Translations under genes and position numbers: made by a program | From: CAVRXT01 sp963725655 | GTDB taxonomy: Bacteria > Acidobacteriota > Terriglobia > Acidiferrales > UBA7541 | NCBI GenBank assembly: GCA_963725655.1 | Contig: CAVRYY010000001.1 | Coordinates: forward strand, 1,612,001-1,676,000 | Reading direction: 5' to 3' | Length of the DNA: 64,000 nt | Notes under the pieces: model-generated | What the model saw: the letters and a program-made list of their open reading frames with translations, nothing else | Database searches by the model: none | Told to the model about the DNA's origin: nothing | Part shown: in pieces, positions 1 to 8,849 of the stretch | Position numbering within the stretch: the stretch's first letter is position 1 | Layout: every line of letters starts with the position of its first letter

Positions 1-2
1 AT

Positions 3-326
3 AGCGTCGGCCGCTACGGCGGGGAAGAATTCCTGATCGTCGCTCCGTTTGCCGATATCCCCGGAACGATGCGACTGGCGGAAAGGATCCGCCGCAATAT
101 CGAATCGGAGCCGGTATTGGCGCATGGTGGCCCGGTCCAGGTAACCGCGAGCCTGGGCATCGCAGTCAGCAATCATCCACCCAGCGTCGACGCCAGGGCC
201 CTGCTGCAGCTTGCCGACGATGCGCTGTACCGCGCGAAAGAAAACGGCCGCAACCGCTGCGAACTCGCAGCGGGACTGGAGTCCGTTGGTTCTGCCGCTC
301 AAGTCCGGGGAATTTCGATCCGCTAG
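3..326 (+). CDS. Diguanylate cyclase, C-terminal part (GGDEF domain)
   Basis: Only the last 107 residues are in the window; the reading frame is open to the left edge. The visible part begins just before an RYGGEEF active-site loop, so this is the C-terminal half of a GGDEF domain that would condense two GTP into cyclic di-GMP. The usual GGDEF ending is also present: a TASLGIAV strand, then ADDALYRAKENGRNR. A short unconserved tail follows before the TAG stop. The upstream inhibitory-site residues and any sensor domain lie outside the window. Catalytic competence is inferred from the intact GGEEF motif. Confidence 0.87.
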   Translation, partial: SVGRYGGEEFLIVAPFADIPGTMRLAERIRRNIESEPVLAHGGPVQVTASLGIAVSNHPPSVDARALLQLADDALYRAKENGRNRCELAAGLESVGSAAQVRGISIR

Positions 327-415
327 CGAATCGCCGAGATCACGCGAAGCTCGTGTGACGCCATCTCAACTTTGGCCCACGGAGAAATCGCCGGGAGAGC
401 ACAAGAAGATTGAAG

Positions 416-589
416 TCAAACCGCATCTGCAATCGTTCCGTTTTGGATGCGTCTCTTGTGGCGGGCCGCTTCGTGCTCGAGCCACTCCGCGTCGCTGCGA
501 TTGTCGAGACCTTCGAGGTACTCAGCGGTGATACTCGGGTCGTCCTGCTCCTTGCTGACTTTTGCCGCGATTGCCTGGTAGTCGATCAT
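416..589 (-). CDS. Small acidic/charged hypothetical protein (57 aa)
   Basis: A 57-codon reading frame starts at ATG (587-589) behind a strong ribosome-binding site, GGGGAGG, about five bases upstream. The peptide begins MIDYQAIAAKVSKEQDD and is rich in Glu, Asp, Arg and Lys, with no membrane segment or signal peptide. I do not recognise a family. The upstream region on the same strand is AT-rich with a palindrome, as expected for a promoter. It sits convergent to the GGDEF gene at the left edge. The case rests on the ribosome-binding site and protein-like composition, so it could still be spurious. Confidence 0.5.
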   Translation of the reverse strand: MIDYQAIAAKVSKEQDDPSITAEYLEGLDNRSDAEWLEHEAARHKRRIQNGTIADAV

Positions 590-728
590 TTCGTTCCTCC
601 CCTTTGGGCCGCAAACATCTTCGCCTTGTATTCGTCTCAGGCCCAGAGTACGAAAGTACCGATTGCGCGTATTTTGGCATTTCCTTCGTGATTATGCCCC
701 GTTTGCTCGGCCGCGGGCAACCGGAGTA

Positions 729-769
729 ATTATAAATAGTATAATTGTAACAAAAGTACCCCTAGTACT
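729..769 (-). promoter_or_regulatory. AT-rich region with inverted repeat upstream of the 57-aa gene
   Basis: In an otherwise GC-rich neighbourhood this stretch is AT-rich. On the minus strand it holds a TATAAT hexamer (734 to 729) and an inverted repeat AGTAC-N5-GTACT (755-769). No good -35 hexamer lies at standard spacing. The palindrome would sit where a repressor or activator could bind. Function is inferred only from position. Confidence 0.25.
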
Positions 770-792
770 GGATAATCGCGGACGTGTACCCT

Positions 793-1332
793 TTATTTCG
801 GTTGGTTATTGAGAGGGGGTGCGAAATTCGGCGCCTGCACCTTTTCAACCTGCTGCTGCACCTGGCTGCGAAATTCCAGAGGATGTGCGACTTTGTGAAA
901 TGGTTCGGGAGTTCCGCCCGTCCCGATTACCACGATCGATCCATAACCCAGAATCCTGCCGAAAGCCGTCTCGGTTACTTCTATGCTCTCCACTTTGTTC
1001 AACAGCATTTCGATTGTCTTCCGGCTGGCCAAGCCAGTCTTGATCACCACGCGTCGATTCGTCACCGCCATCTCCGTCGCGTTCCGCCGCGCCATGCCCA
1101 TTAGAATCGCCACGATGCCGCAAACAAGCAACGCGACGCCCCCGCCTTCCATAATGTGCAAAGTCCTATTGTCAATCCCGGTCTGGCTGAACGCGTAATA
1201 AAGGAGAAGTGTGCCGGGGAGAGCGAGCAGCAAGCATCCCAGGACAACGTGCCAGAACATCACGATCCAATGGAGGCGGGTCTGGTAAATTACCGTTTCG
1301 CCGGGAACCAAGTTGGCTTCTACGTAGCTCAT
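793..1332 (-). CDS. Membrane-anchored bacterial PH-domain protein
   Basis: This 179-residue protein has two membrane segments (about residues 21-47 and 64-80) followed by a cytoplasmic bPH2-type domain (about 85-157). The domain contains the typical VTNRRVVIKTG and IEVTETAFGRILGYGSI strands seen in YdbS/YdbT-like proteins. Members of this family are membrane proteins of poorly defined role; lipid or cell-envelope interaction is usual. The ATG start has a GAGGGG ribosome-binding site a few bases upstream. The C-terminal 20 residues are Pro/Gln/Asn-rich and probably disordered. It appears monocistronic. Confidence 0.82.
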   Translation of the reverse strand: MSYVEANLVPGETVIYQTRLHWIVMFWHVVLGCLLLALPGTLLLYYAFSQTGIDNRTLHIMEGGGVALLVCGIVAILMGMARRNATEMAVTNRRVVIKTGLASRKTIEMLLNKVESIEVTETAFGRILGYGSIVVIGTGGTPEPFHKVAHPLEFRSQVQQQVEKVQAPNFAPPLNNQPK

Positions 1333-1665
1333 ATGCCCCTCTCTGTGAATCGCTCAAGCAAGACGCATCCGCGTTCACTTTGATATTGGTGCGATTACCA
1401 TCCATGTGGCGACCGGCGATTTCATTGGAACCCCCAAGGTGAGCGCCACCTCTACCAGCCAGCGTACACCGATCGAGCCGGACTCTGTAATCCGGAAGTT
1501 TTTTCGCGTTGATGGTGAGCAGCGGACGCTTCAACGCTCCTGTTGAGCCTCGATCTTCGCGTGCGATCGCAATTTCGTGTGGGAACAGCGGCCGGTTGCG
1601 GATGGAGGCTTGCGCGGTAGGTTCGTCTCGGAAAAATCGGCAGACGCCTACTTATCGAGAAGGAG
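1333..1665. other. Intergenic stretch without a convincing gene
   Basis: Reading frames here overlap the PH-protein gene or tRNA-Lys in other frames and have no ribosome-binding site or protein-like composition. I see no clear hairpin or repeat. Confidence 0.5.
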
Positions 1666-1740
1666 TGGTGAGCCGCCCAGGACTCGAACCTGGAACCCTT
1701 TGATTAAGAGTCAAATGCTCTACCATTGAGCTAGCGGCCC
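1666..1740 (-). tRNA. tRNA-Lys (anticodon CTT)
   Basis: Read on the minus strand, the gene begins GGGCCGC and ends GCGGCTC-A-CCA, giving a seven-pair acceptor stem with one G-T pair and an encoded CCA. The anticodon stem TTTGA/TCAAA encloses the loop CTCTTAA, so the anticodon is CTT, reading AAG lysine codons. The T arm carries GGTTCGAGTCC. All four arms fold normally. Confidence 0.97.
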
Positions 1741-1753
1741 ACAAAACTTCGGA

Positions 1754-1783
1754 ATTTTACCGTGAACCGGCGCGTTTGTCGAA
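1754..1783 (-). promoter_or_regulatory. Putative sigma70-type promoter for tRNA-Lys
   Basis: On the minus strand TTCGAC (1783-1778) and TAAAAT (1759-1754) are separated by 18 bases. The -10 element ends 13 bases before the mature tRNA 5' end. The match is reasonable rather than strong. Confidence 0.45.
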
Positions 1784-1883
1784 TCCACCGCCGAAATGCC
1801 CATCGCCGCTGGCCCGCAGGATGAATCGCGCGGGCGGGAAACTCATCATATAATCAGCGAATCTCCATCGAGGGGGAGAACAC

Positions 1884-2288
1884 ATGGCTGACAAAATGAA
1901 CGTCCCGGAGAGCGAATGGAAGAAGAAGCTAACGCCGGAGCAGTACAACGTCACACGCCGCAAGGGGACCGAGGCGCCGTTCACTGGCGAGTACACCGAC
2001 AGTGAGGAGGAAGGCGTCTACAAGTGCGTATGCTGCGGCGAACCGCTGTTCAGTTCCGATGCGAAATTTCATTCCGGCTCCGGCTGGCCGAGTTTTTATA
2101 AGCCGCTGAACGAGGAAAATGTGGCAGTGGAACGCGACGCTTCGCATGGCATGCTGCGAGAAGAAGTGGTCTGTAGCAAGTGCGATGCGCACTTGGGGCA
2201 CGTATTCGATGACGGCCCGAATCCGACCGGCCTGCGGTACTGCATCAACTCGGTGGCATTAAAGCTTGAGGAAAAAGACAAAAAGTAG
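1884..2288 (+). CDS. msrB: Peptide-methionine (R)-S-oxide reductase MsrB
   Basis: MsrB reduces the R form of methionine sulfoxide in proteins and so repairs oxidative damage in the cytoplasm. The 134-residue length is typical. Zinc ligands appear as CVCC (Cys48/Cys51) and CSKC (Cys97/Cys100). The substrate-binding segment HSGSGWPSF is present, and the catalytic cysteine is Cys120 in GLRYCINS. The ATG is preceded by GAGGGGGA at a normal distance, and a TATAAT hexamer lies at 1849-1854. The gene stands alone, with tRNA-Lys divergent upstream and a convergent lipoprotein gene downstream. Confidence 0.97.
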   Translation: MADKMNVPESEWKKKLTPEQYNVTRRKGTEAPFTGEYTDSEEEGVYKCVCCGEPLFSSDAKFHSGSGWPSFYKPLNEENVAVERDASHGMLREEVVCSKCDAHLGHVFDDGPNPTGLRYCINSVALKLEEKDKK

Positions 2289-2291
2289 CGC

Positions 2292-2334
2292 GCGCAGAGA
2301 AATCGCAAGTCGCCCCAGACTCGATTTTCTGCGC
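2292..2334. terminator. Hairpin between convergent msrB and lipoprotein gene
   Basis: GCGCAGAGAAATCG (2292-2305) pairs with CGATTTTCTGCGC (2322-2334), apart from a one-base bulge, across a 16-base loop. It lies directly between two converging stop codons, so it could end transcription from either side. No long T run follows. Confidence 0.4.
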
Positions 2335-2342
2335 CTGCAGCT

Positions 2343-4979
2343 CTAGTGGTCAAACGAATATAGAACCGGGTCGACGTCAGCGGGCGTGGACGACACCAAC
2401 CGAACGGTGGATGGTGAGACGACGTAGAAGACGAATGAGCCCGGCATCCCGTTGGGCGAAGTGAAGGCGATCGTTCCACGTCCGTTTGGCGACGTCGAGT
2501 AGGTACCGGTAAGCGTGTCGACCGTTGTGGACGAATCTGCCGGATTCACAATTGCGATGGTGTCCGGCCCCGAAATATTTCCCGCTCCGTCGGCGGCAAA
2601 CGAGCCTACCACGTTGGTCACTTTGGTCTCCGCCATGTACCCGGTACTGATGACGTAGCTTCCCGATACCGAAGCGTTGCTGAAACTTGTCAGCGACGCG
2701 GTCTGCGGCTCGAGCCGGCCCAGAGAACCGGGGATGTCGGACCCAATGAAAAACCCAGAATTGTTAGCGTTCAGGTAGGCCACGCCCAGCAAAATTCCCT
2801 CGTTAGCCACGGTGACTCGGCCATCCGCGGCGATGGTGTATGTTCCCGAGACCGGCGCGCCCACGGTGGAGGTAATCTTCCCGGCGTCGTTCTGATCGTA
2901 GAAAAACGAGAGCGTGCCGCTGCCATTGCCGGTGAGCATTCCCGCAAAGGTCGTGGCGCTAGCGCCGTCCAGCCCGGTTCCGGTGACTACGCCGGTGCCG
3001 TTTAACGCGCTGGCGTCGAAAGCCCCGCTCGTGCCGGTTGGCTGTTGCAGTAATGCTTCGCCAAAGGTGATGAAAGCGGGCGTGGGTATTGCCGGTGGAG
3101 TGGTGGTCCGCAGCGTGTCGGACGCAATCAAATAGAAATCCGTCGGCGTTGCCATCCACAAAATGTAATTTACATAGAACTGGCCGCCGAGAAAGAGGTT
3201 CATCGTGCCGCGGCCGTCCGCGGTCATCGTATAGGTGCCGGTAATGCCTGGGTGTGAGCCATTGGTTCCGGCGTCGTTGGCGTCCAGATAGCCGGTGGTG
3301 ACGGTTCCACTGCCATTCAACGTCAATGACCCGGCGGTCGCGGTGCGCTTGAGCATTTGGTCATATCCCGCCATGCCGAAAGCGTAGCTTCCCGTGAGAT
3401 CGGCCACCGAGAACGAAGTAGTCGACTGGGGCTTGAAGATCCCGGAGCCGCGCAGGCCGGTGGCATCGGACTCAATGAATCGCCCGGTGCCATCTCCAGC
3501 CATCGAAAACAAATACGTCACGGTTGAGGTTCCGCCATTCTCGGTGATGGTAAGAATCATGCTGCCGCGGCCATCCGGATCAAGGGTATAGGTGCCGGTG
3601 AAAGCCACGCCCGCTGCGGTCTTCTGCGCCTGCGGATAATTGATGTCTTCTGTCCCGCCGGAAATTGTCCCACTGCCGCTGGCGCTGAAGTCCCCGGAGA
3701 TTATGGTAGGACCCACGGCGCTGAATCCCTCGAACAGAAACACGTAGGCGCCATCGAGTTGGGCCTCGTCCTGGGTGGTGGTGGTATTCGAGGTAATGGT
3801 GATGCTGAAAGTTTTTGATACCGATTGCTGGGGCGCTTCGGAATCCGTCGCGCGTACCGTAAACGTGGAAGTTTCCAGGCGCACCGGCGAGCCGGTGATC
3901 GCGCCGCTGGCCGCATTCAATGACAACCCCGATGGCAGCTGTCCGGTGGTAATCGTCCAGGTAATGGGAGCGAGGCCGCCGGTGGTTTGCAGCGTGGCGC
4001 CGTAACCGGTCGCGGTAACGCCTTGGGGCAGAGAAGTGGTGGTGATCGCTAACGGTGGCGGCGGAGCAATGGTGATGCTCAAAGTGACCACCGCCTTCTG
4101 CGGTGGGAGCGCCGAATCGATCACCTGCACAGTGAAGCCGGTGGTGCCGGGAGTGATCGGTGTGCCAGAGATTTGTCCGCTGGCTGGGCTCAGCAGCAGG
4201 TCGGTGGGTAAAACCCCACTGCCGGCTACCAGAGACCAGGTATATGGGGGAATACCTCCGTACGGAGTGACCGCCGCGTTGTAGAGGCTGCCCACTTGGC
4301 CGGCCGGTAATTGGCCAGTCTGAATCCCAAGCGGCGGAGGTGGCCCGATACCAATGGTAAACACCTGCGTGGCGGTGATCGGCGGGTTGCCGCTGTCTGC
4401 TACCTGGATGGTGAAGCTGCTGGTGGTGTTGGAGCCAATAGGCGTCCCCTGGACGGTGCCGGAATTGGCTAGCGAAAGGCCCATCGGCAGGCTGCCGGAT
4501 ACCACCGTGAAACGCAAAGGCGAAATGCCGCCGGTGACCGCGATCGGCTGGGTGTAGGACGTGCCGTTGATTCCGTTGGGCAGCGTAAGGGTCGTAAAGG
4601 TTGGGGGCAGGACAACGTTAATCGTAGCGGTTGCGGTGGTGGTGCTGTTGACCCTGGCGGTGGCGGTGAGGGTGACCGTGATCTGAGTGGTCAGCCCAGT
4701 GGGTGCAGTGTACGTCACCCCAGCAAACGTCGTGTTCGAGAATGTGCCGCAGCTATCGCCGCTGCAATTCGGCCCGGTAAGCTTCCAGCTCACCCCGGAA
4801 TTCGAAGTGTCGTCGATGACGCTGGCGGTGAAAGTGATGGATTGGCCCTGATCGACGTCCTGCCCGGTGGCCGGAAGGAGTTTGATCGTCGGCGTGGAAC
4901 CCGCGGAGTTGCCGCCGCATCCTCCCAATACAAAGACCAACAGGCACAACCCGCCGACCACCGACACCCACCGCTTCAT
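2343..4979 (-). CDS. Large exported lipoprotein with putative Ig (He_PIG) repeats
   Basis: The chosen ATG (4977-4979) has a perfect GGAGG ribosome-binding site and starts a lipoprotein signal peptide, MKRWVSVVGGLCLLVFVLGGC, with lipobox cysteine at residue 21. A longer open frame to 5156 lacks these signals. After a first Ig-like domain the protein has at least three repeats of about 90 residues. They carry the LPxGLSLxxxxGxIxGTP pattern of putative Ig (He_PIG, PF05345) domains and are joined by Pro-rich linkers. The C-terminal half repeats a Gly/Ser/Thr-rich motif of the form GxYTxxxDGRGTxxL. It is probably anchored at the cell surface or outer membrane. Its partner is unknown. Confidence 0.85.
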   Translation of the reverse strand: MKRWVSVVGGLCLLVFVLGGCGGNSAGSTPTIKLLPATGQDVDQGQSITFTASVIDDTSNSGVSWKLTGPNCSGDSCGTFSNTTFAGVTYTAPTGLTTQITVTLTATARVNSTTTATATINVVLPPTFTTLTLPNGINGTSYTQPIAVTGGISPLRFTVVSGSLPMGLSLANSGTVQGTPIGSNTTSSFTIQVADSGNPPITATQVFTIGIGPPPPLGIQTGQLPAGQVGSLYNAAVTPYGGIPPYTWSLVAGSGVLPTDLLLSPASGQISGTPITPGTTGFTVQVIDSALPPQKAVVTLSITIAPPPPLAITTTSLPQGVTATGYGATLQTTGGLAPITWTITTGQLPSGLSLNAASGAITGSPVRLETSTFTVRATDSEAPQQSVSKTFSITITSNTTTTQDEAQLDGAYVFLFEGFSAVGPTIISGDFSASGSGTISGGTEDINYPQAQKTAAGVAFTGTYTLDPDGRGSMILTITENGGTSTVTYLFSMAGDGTGRFIESDATGLRGSGIFKPQSTTSFSVADLTGSYAFGMAGYDQMLKRTATAGSLTLNGSGTVTTGYLDANDAGTNGSHPGITGTYTMTADGRGTMNLFLGGQFYVNYILWMATPTDFYLIASDTLRTTTPPAIPTPAFITFGEALLQQPTGTSGAFDASALNGTGVVTGTGLDGASATTFAGMLTGNGSGTLSFFYDQNDAGKITSTVGAPVSGTYTIAADGRVTVANEGILLGVAYLNANNSGFFIGSDIPGSLGRLEPQTASLTSFSNASVSGSYVISTGYMAETKVTNVVGSFAADGAGNISGPDTIAIVNPADSSTTVDTLTGTYSTSPNGRGTIAFTSPNGMPGSFVFYVVSPSTVRLVSSTPADVDPVLYSFDH

Positions 4980-5361
4980 GAAACCTCCGCGATTGATTGT
5001 GACACGACTCGCATCGAACAATTCAGAGAACAGGGTCACACCCCGGACATTCGAGCGAACCCTGGTGCGAATCTCCCGGCTGGAATGGGATGCAGGCTGC
5101 TTCGAAGCACGCAAAAACCAACGCTTTGAATAACAAATTGCCCCTATTCGTGTCAACGCGCATCATTTATACCCCAAATTCGGTCTGGAGTTCACTGTTG
5201 ATGCGTGCGCACCAGCCATCGTTGCCCGTGCGGCCCTCATGGTTCGGCCGGTATGGGGGGATGCAAGGGTGGGGCGATAGAAATGGGCCAGCGTGGATAT
5301 CAAGGCTGGCCGGTCCTTCGCACCTATTACTCGCGAGGTGCGACGCTGCAGATTCCCGATT
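4980..5361. other. Intergenic region between two same-strand exported-protein genes
   Basis: This stretch holds the upstream region of the lipoprotein gene and the downstream region of the sedolisin gene, both on the minus strand. I see no further gene, tRNA or clear terminator. Confidence 0.5.
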
Positions 5362-6588
5362 TTAGCGTTGCGCGACCAGTGCGGCGATCAGGTTGGCGGC
5401 TTGCGGCGAACCCAGGCCGGTAACGAAATCGTAGCCTGGGCCTGCGTCGCAAACGGCTCCGCAGAAGCCGTTCGTTCCGTTGGTCACGGCGTGAAAATAC
5501 GCTCCGATCCGGGCTTTTGCCAGCGAATACGAATCGCCATTCGTGCTGTTAAGACGCGACTTACGCGCCGCAGCGCGCATCGAGTTGGCGATGGCGATCA
5601 GCGCAGACCACTGCGGCGCGGCGGCACTGGTGCCACCCACGCGAAACCAGCCGGCTTGTCCCTTGACGCGCACTGAATCGTAGACCGCGTATCCCTGGCC
5701 CGGGTCAGCACCGTAAGAAACATCGGGTACGCCGCGGACTCCCTTTCCGTCGTCCGGTATTCGGTAGCTCGCCTGATAAGACGGCTCGAACTCACTGGCG
5801 CTCAGCCCCCCACCACTTCCGCTCCACGCCGATTCGCTCAAATAGTCGCCGTGCGAATCCAGGGAAAGCGTAGTGCCCCCCACCGCAAGCACCGATGGTG
5901 ACGCGGCCGGATACTGCACGCCCCATCCGCTGTCACCGGAAGCGGCGACGAAAGTGACCCCGTTGGAAATGAATCGCGTATCGAAGGCGCTCTCGCCGGA
6001 CCATTCCGGAGTCCCCCAGCTCATCGATACGGCGGAGGTGCCATAGTGCACGGCGACGCCAACCGCAACCAGCAAGTCGCCCAGATTATCGCCGGCGGCT
6101 TCGACCAGAATAATATCCGCCTGCGGTGCAATGGCATGCGCCCATTCGACGTCGAGACTCGTTTCCATGGCCCAGTCGGGATTGGCGGGCGGCTTTCTGG
6201 ACGTGGCGTATATCTTGCGGAAGCAGCCGTTGTCCGAAGTACAAGGACGCAAGTTGAATTGTTTATCAAAAACGCCGAGGTCGGCCTCGATGTTGGGATC
6301 GTCGAAAGCCTCGACAATGCCAATGGTTTGCCCCGCGCCTTGATTGGTAATCATGTCAAAACCGTAGGCATGCCGGATCTGGGCGGGCGAGTAGGCTGCC
6401 GGCCCGGTTTGCGCGTCACCTCGAATGATGTGATGGGTTCGCGCCCCGCTCAGTCGCTGGCCGTTCACTGTGCGCGCATCACTGGAGGAGGTTTCCTCCT
6501 GCTGCTGGGCTCGCGCGGCTTCCCCGAGCGCCAAGCTCATAGCCAAAAGGGTGAGACCTAGCCCCACTTTTCCCACGGCAATTCGCAT
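5362..6588 (-). CDS. Secreted sedolisin (S53) serine-carboxyl peptidase lacking a full prodomain
   Basis: The sequence opens with a signal peptide (about residues 1-27, ending ARAQ). A catalytic domain of the kumamolisin/sedolisin family follows. Visible active-site residues are Glu142 and Asp146 in METSLDVEWAH, the oxyanion Asp219 in AASGDSG, and the nucleophile Ser321 in VGGTSAAAP. A C-terminal calcium-site region contains DAGPGYDFVTGLGSP. These enzymes digest proteins, generally at acidic pH, outside the cell. Most family members carry a ~170-residue activation prodomain; here only about 40 residues separate the signal peptide from the mature-like domain. The start ATG has a GGGGG ribosome-binding site. 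Confidence 0.9.
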   Translation of the reverse strand: MRIAVGKVGLGLTLLAMSLALGEAARAQQQEETSSSDARTVNGQRLSGARTHHIIRGDAQTGPAAYSPAQIRHAYGFDMITNQGAGQTIGIVEAFDDPNIEADLGVFDKQFNLRPCTSDNGCFRKIYATSRKPPANPDWAMETSLDVEWAHAIAPQADIILVEAAGDNLGDLLVAVGVAVHYGTSAVSMSWGTPEWSGESAFDTRFISNGVTFVAASGDSGWGVQYPAASPSVLAVGGTTLSLDSHGDYLSESAWSGSGGGLSASEFEPSYQASYRIPDDGKGVRGVPDVSYGADPGQGYAVYDSVRVKGQAGWFRVGGTSAAAPQWSALIAIANSMRAAARKSRLNSTNGDSYSLAKARIGAYFHAVTNGTNGFCGAVCDAGPGYDFVTGLGSPQAANLIAALVAQR

Positions 6589-7073
6589 TCGTCGTTCCCC
6601 CTGAGGTGTGCACGGCGCGATGGGGTGCCTGGTGGAGGTCGACTCCCACGCGGGCAGCTTGCAAAGAATACGGCCGTGGAAATACGGTCCGAATGGCGCA
6701 GCCGTACCGCCTGGAACGTACGAATGGCCTAGTGTTTAATGTGCGCGGAAGTGAAACAGCGCCGTCGGGGGTTCGGCGCTACAACCTTTCAGTTTCTCTA
6801 TACATCTCCCATATGCGAAGATGCAGGCGGGAATTGTGGGTGGCGCTGCAAGGTATTGCCTTTCGCAAAGAAAACGAAAAGAAGAGTTTAGGCCGCTTTG
6901 GTGTCCGCCCCCTTTCCAGAGCGACCCGTTTTTTAGTATAAGCTTACATTCGCTCGCTGGACGGCGATCCGGCCTCGCGCCGCATTTCTCCATCGGCATC
7001 AAATGGGTTGGCGGGTATACGTGGCGGGAAGCGCGAAACGCGCAGCATCATCGGTAGATTGTCGGAGGTCACG
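6589..7073. other. Intergenic region upstream of the ABC exporter operon
   Basis: No gene is convincing here. A perfect seven-pair hairpin, AGCGCCG (6758-6764) with CGGCGCT (6774-6780), has a nine-base loop but no T tail. A T-rich patch near 6931-6945 may belong to the promoter of the ABC operon, but I cannot place -35 and -10 hexamers with confidence. Confidence 0.4.
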
Positions 7074-8033
7074 TTGATTGAAGTCCAGGATTTAACCAAG
7101 ACGTTCGGCGACAACATCGCCGTAAACCATCTTTCCTTCACGGTGAACAAAGGCGAGATTCTCGGATTTTTGGGTCCCAATGGCGCAGGCAAGACCACCA
7201 CCATGCGCATCCTCACCGGATTCATGCCCGCCACGAGCGGCACTGCGCGGGTCGCGGGCTACGATGTTTTCACCGATTCGATCGAAGTGCGCCGCCGCAT
7301 CGGCTACCTGCCCGAGAATCCTCCGCTCTACAGCGACATGACCGTTGCCGATTACCTCGATTTCGTGGCGCGCATCAAGGGTGTAGGACCCGATAAGCGC
7401 CGCCAGCGCGTCGACGAAGCGATGGAGAAGACCAACATCGGCGACAAACGAAACGAACTGATCAAGCGGCTGTCGCGCGGCTACAAGCAGCGCGTGGGGC
7501 TCTCCCAAGCGCTGGTGCACGACCCGGAAGTGATCATCCTGGATGAGCCGACGGTGGGTCTCGATCCCAAGCAAATCATTGAGGTGCGCCACCTGATCAA
7601 AGGGCTCGCCGGCAGCCACACCATTATTCTCTCGACGCATATCCTGCCGGAAGTAAGCATGACCTGCGACCGGGTAGTGATCATCAACCACGGTACCATC
7701 GCGGCGGTGGATACTCCGGCGAACTTGACGATGCAACTCAAGGGCGGCCAGCATGTGCGCATCGAAGTGCAGGGCACCGAAGCCGCTCTGCGCGATGCGC
7801 TGTCCGCGGTGCCGGGCGTGCGCAAAGTGGATGTGCAAGCGGGCGCCGCTTCCGGACGGATCGCGGTAAGCGTGGAAGCAGCTCCGGGAGAAGACATTCG
7901 CAGCCTGGTGGCCGCCGCAGTGGTTGCCAAAGGTCTGCCGCTCTACGAACTCACCGGCGTAAGCCTCAGCCTGGAAGACATATTTTTGCAACTCACCACG
8001 GAAGATGCGGAGCACGCCTCGGCTGCCGCTTAA
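7074..8033 (+). CDS. ABC transporter ATP-binding protein (GldA/ABC-2 type)
   Basis: This 319-residue ATPase should power the membrane permease encoded just downstream. Walker A is GPNGAGKT (34-41), the signature is LSRGY (133-137), Walker B is VIILDEP (153-159) and the switch histidine is in STHIL (189). A C-terminal regulatory domain of about 100 residues follows the nucleotide-binding fold. A TTG start is chosen because GGAGG lies five bases upstream and the protein then begins MIEVQDLTKTFG; an upstream ATG at 7008 lacks a ribosome-binding site. It is the first gene of a four-gene run resembling the gliding-type GldA-GldF-GldG arrangement. Confidence 0.93.
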   Translation: MIEVQDLTKTFGDNIAVNHLSFTVNKGEILGFLGPNGAGKTTTMRILTGFMPATSGTARVAGYDVFTDSIEVRRRIGYLPENPPLYSDMTVADYLDFVARIKGVGPDKRRQRVDEAMEKTNIGDKRNELIKRLSRGYKQRVGLSQALVHDPEVIILDEPTVGLDPKQIIEVRHLIKGLAGSHTIILSTHILPEVSMTCDRVVIINHGTIAAVDTPANLTMQLKGGQHVRIEVQGTEAALRDALSAVPGVRKVDVQAGAASGRIAVSVEAAPGEDIRSLVAAAVVAKGLPLYELTGVSLSLEDIFLQLTTEDAEHASAAA

Positions 8034-8057
8034 GAGAAATCGAGGAACGGAGAAAGA

Positions 8058-8849
8058 ATGCGAAGTCTATACGCGGTGTACCGCAAGGAAATGAGTCATT
8101 ACTTCGTTTCACCGATCGCCTACATCATCATCGGGCTTTTTCTAATTCTGTCCGGCTATTTCTTCATGGCGTTCTTAGGCGAGATCATTCGCTCGGCGAT
8201 GCAGCAGGGCCTGGAGGAAATGCAGTATGGCGGCGGAGCGCAGGCGATGGACGTCCCGGGCCTGGTGATTCGCTACTACTTCGGCTTGCTGGGGACGCTG
8301 TTCCTGTTCCTCCTGCCGATGCTGACCATGGGCGTGTACTCCGAAGAGCGCAAGCGCGGCACCATGGAACTGTTGATGACTTCTCCGATCACCGATCTGC
8401 AGATCGTGCTGGGAAAGTTCCTGGCGTCGATTTCGCTGGTTGCCATCATGCTGGTGCCCAGCGCGGCGTATCAAATTTTCATGTTGTCTAAAACCGAGCC
8501 CTCGCCGCCGTGGCGCGTGCTGCTCGCCGCCTACATCGGCTTGATGCTGCTGGGGTCGTCGGTGCTGGCGATCGGATCGTTCCTGTCGTCGGTCACCGAA
8601 AACCAATTGATCGCAGCGGTGCTGACGTTCAGCGCCATTCTGATGCTCTGGGTGATCGACATCGGCGGGCAGAATGCCTCCAGCTTCGTCGGTTCTTTGC
8701 TCGGCTATCTCTCGATCATCCGCCACTACGATGACTTTACTCGCGGCGTTATCGATACCTCCGGCCTGATCTACTACGGCAGTCTGATCTTCCTGGGTAT
8801 TTTTCTCACCGTCCGCTCGCTCGATTCGATGAGGTGGCGCCGCGCATGA
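8058..8849 (+). CDS. ABC-2 type permease (GldF-like)
   Basis: A 263-residue polytopic protein with about six membrane segments, beginning MRSLYAVYRKEMSHYF. Between the second and third segments it has the MGVYSEERKRGTMELLMTSP stretch that marks ABC-2 export permeases. It would pair with the preceding ATPase; the gap is 24 bases. The 3' end overlaps the next gene by four bases (ATGA), so translation is probably coupled. The substrate is unknown. In Bacteroidota the homologues act in gliding, but this organism need not glide. Confidence 0.9.
   Translation: MRSLYAVYRKEMSHYFVSPIAYIIIGLFLILSGYFFMAFLGEIIRSAMQQGLEEMQYGGGAQAMDVPGLVIRYYFGLLGTLFLFLLPMLTMGVYSEERKRGTMELLMTSPITDLQIVLGKFLASISLVAIMLVPSAAYQIFMLSKTEPSPPWRVLLAAYIGLMLLGSSVLAIGSFLSSVTENQLIAAVLTFSAILMLWVIDIGGQNASSFVGSLLGYLSIIRHYDDFTRGVIDTSGLIYYGSLIFLGIFLTVRSLDSMRWRRA

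Noticed and set aside
1172..1534. 120-residue minus-strand frame overlapping the PH-domain gene
   Set aside because: Low-quality sequence that overlaps the real gene's 5' end and has no ribosome-binding site.
2343..5156. Longer start of the Ig-repeat lipoprotein
   Set aside because: The extra 59 codons have no ribosome-binding site or signal; ATG 4979 has GGAGG and a lipobox.
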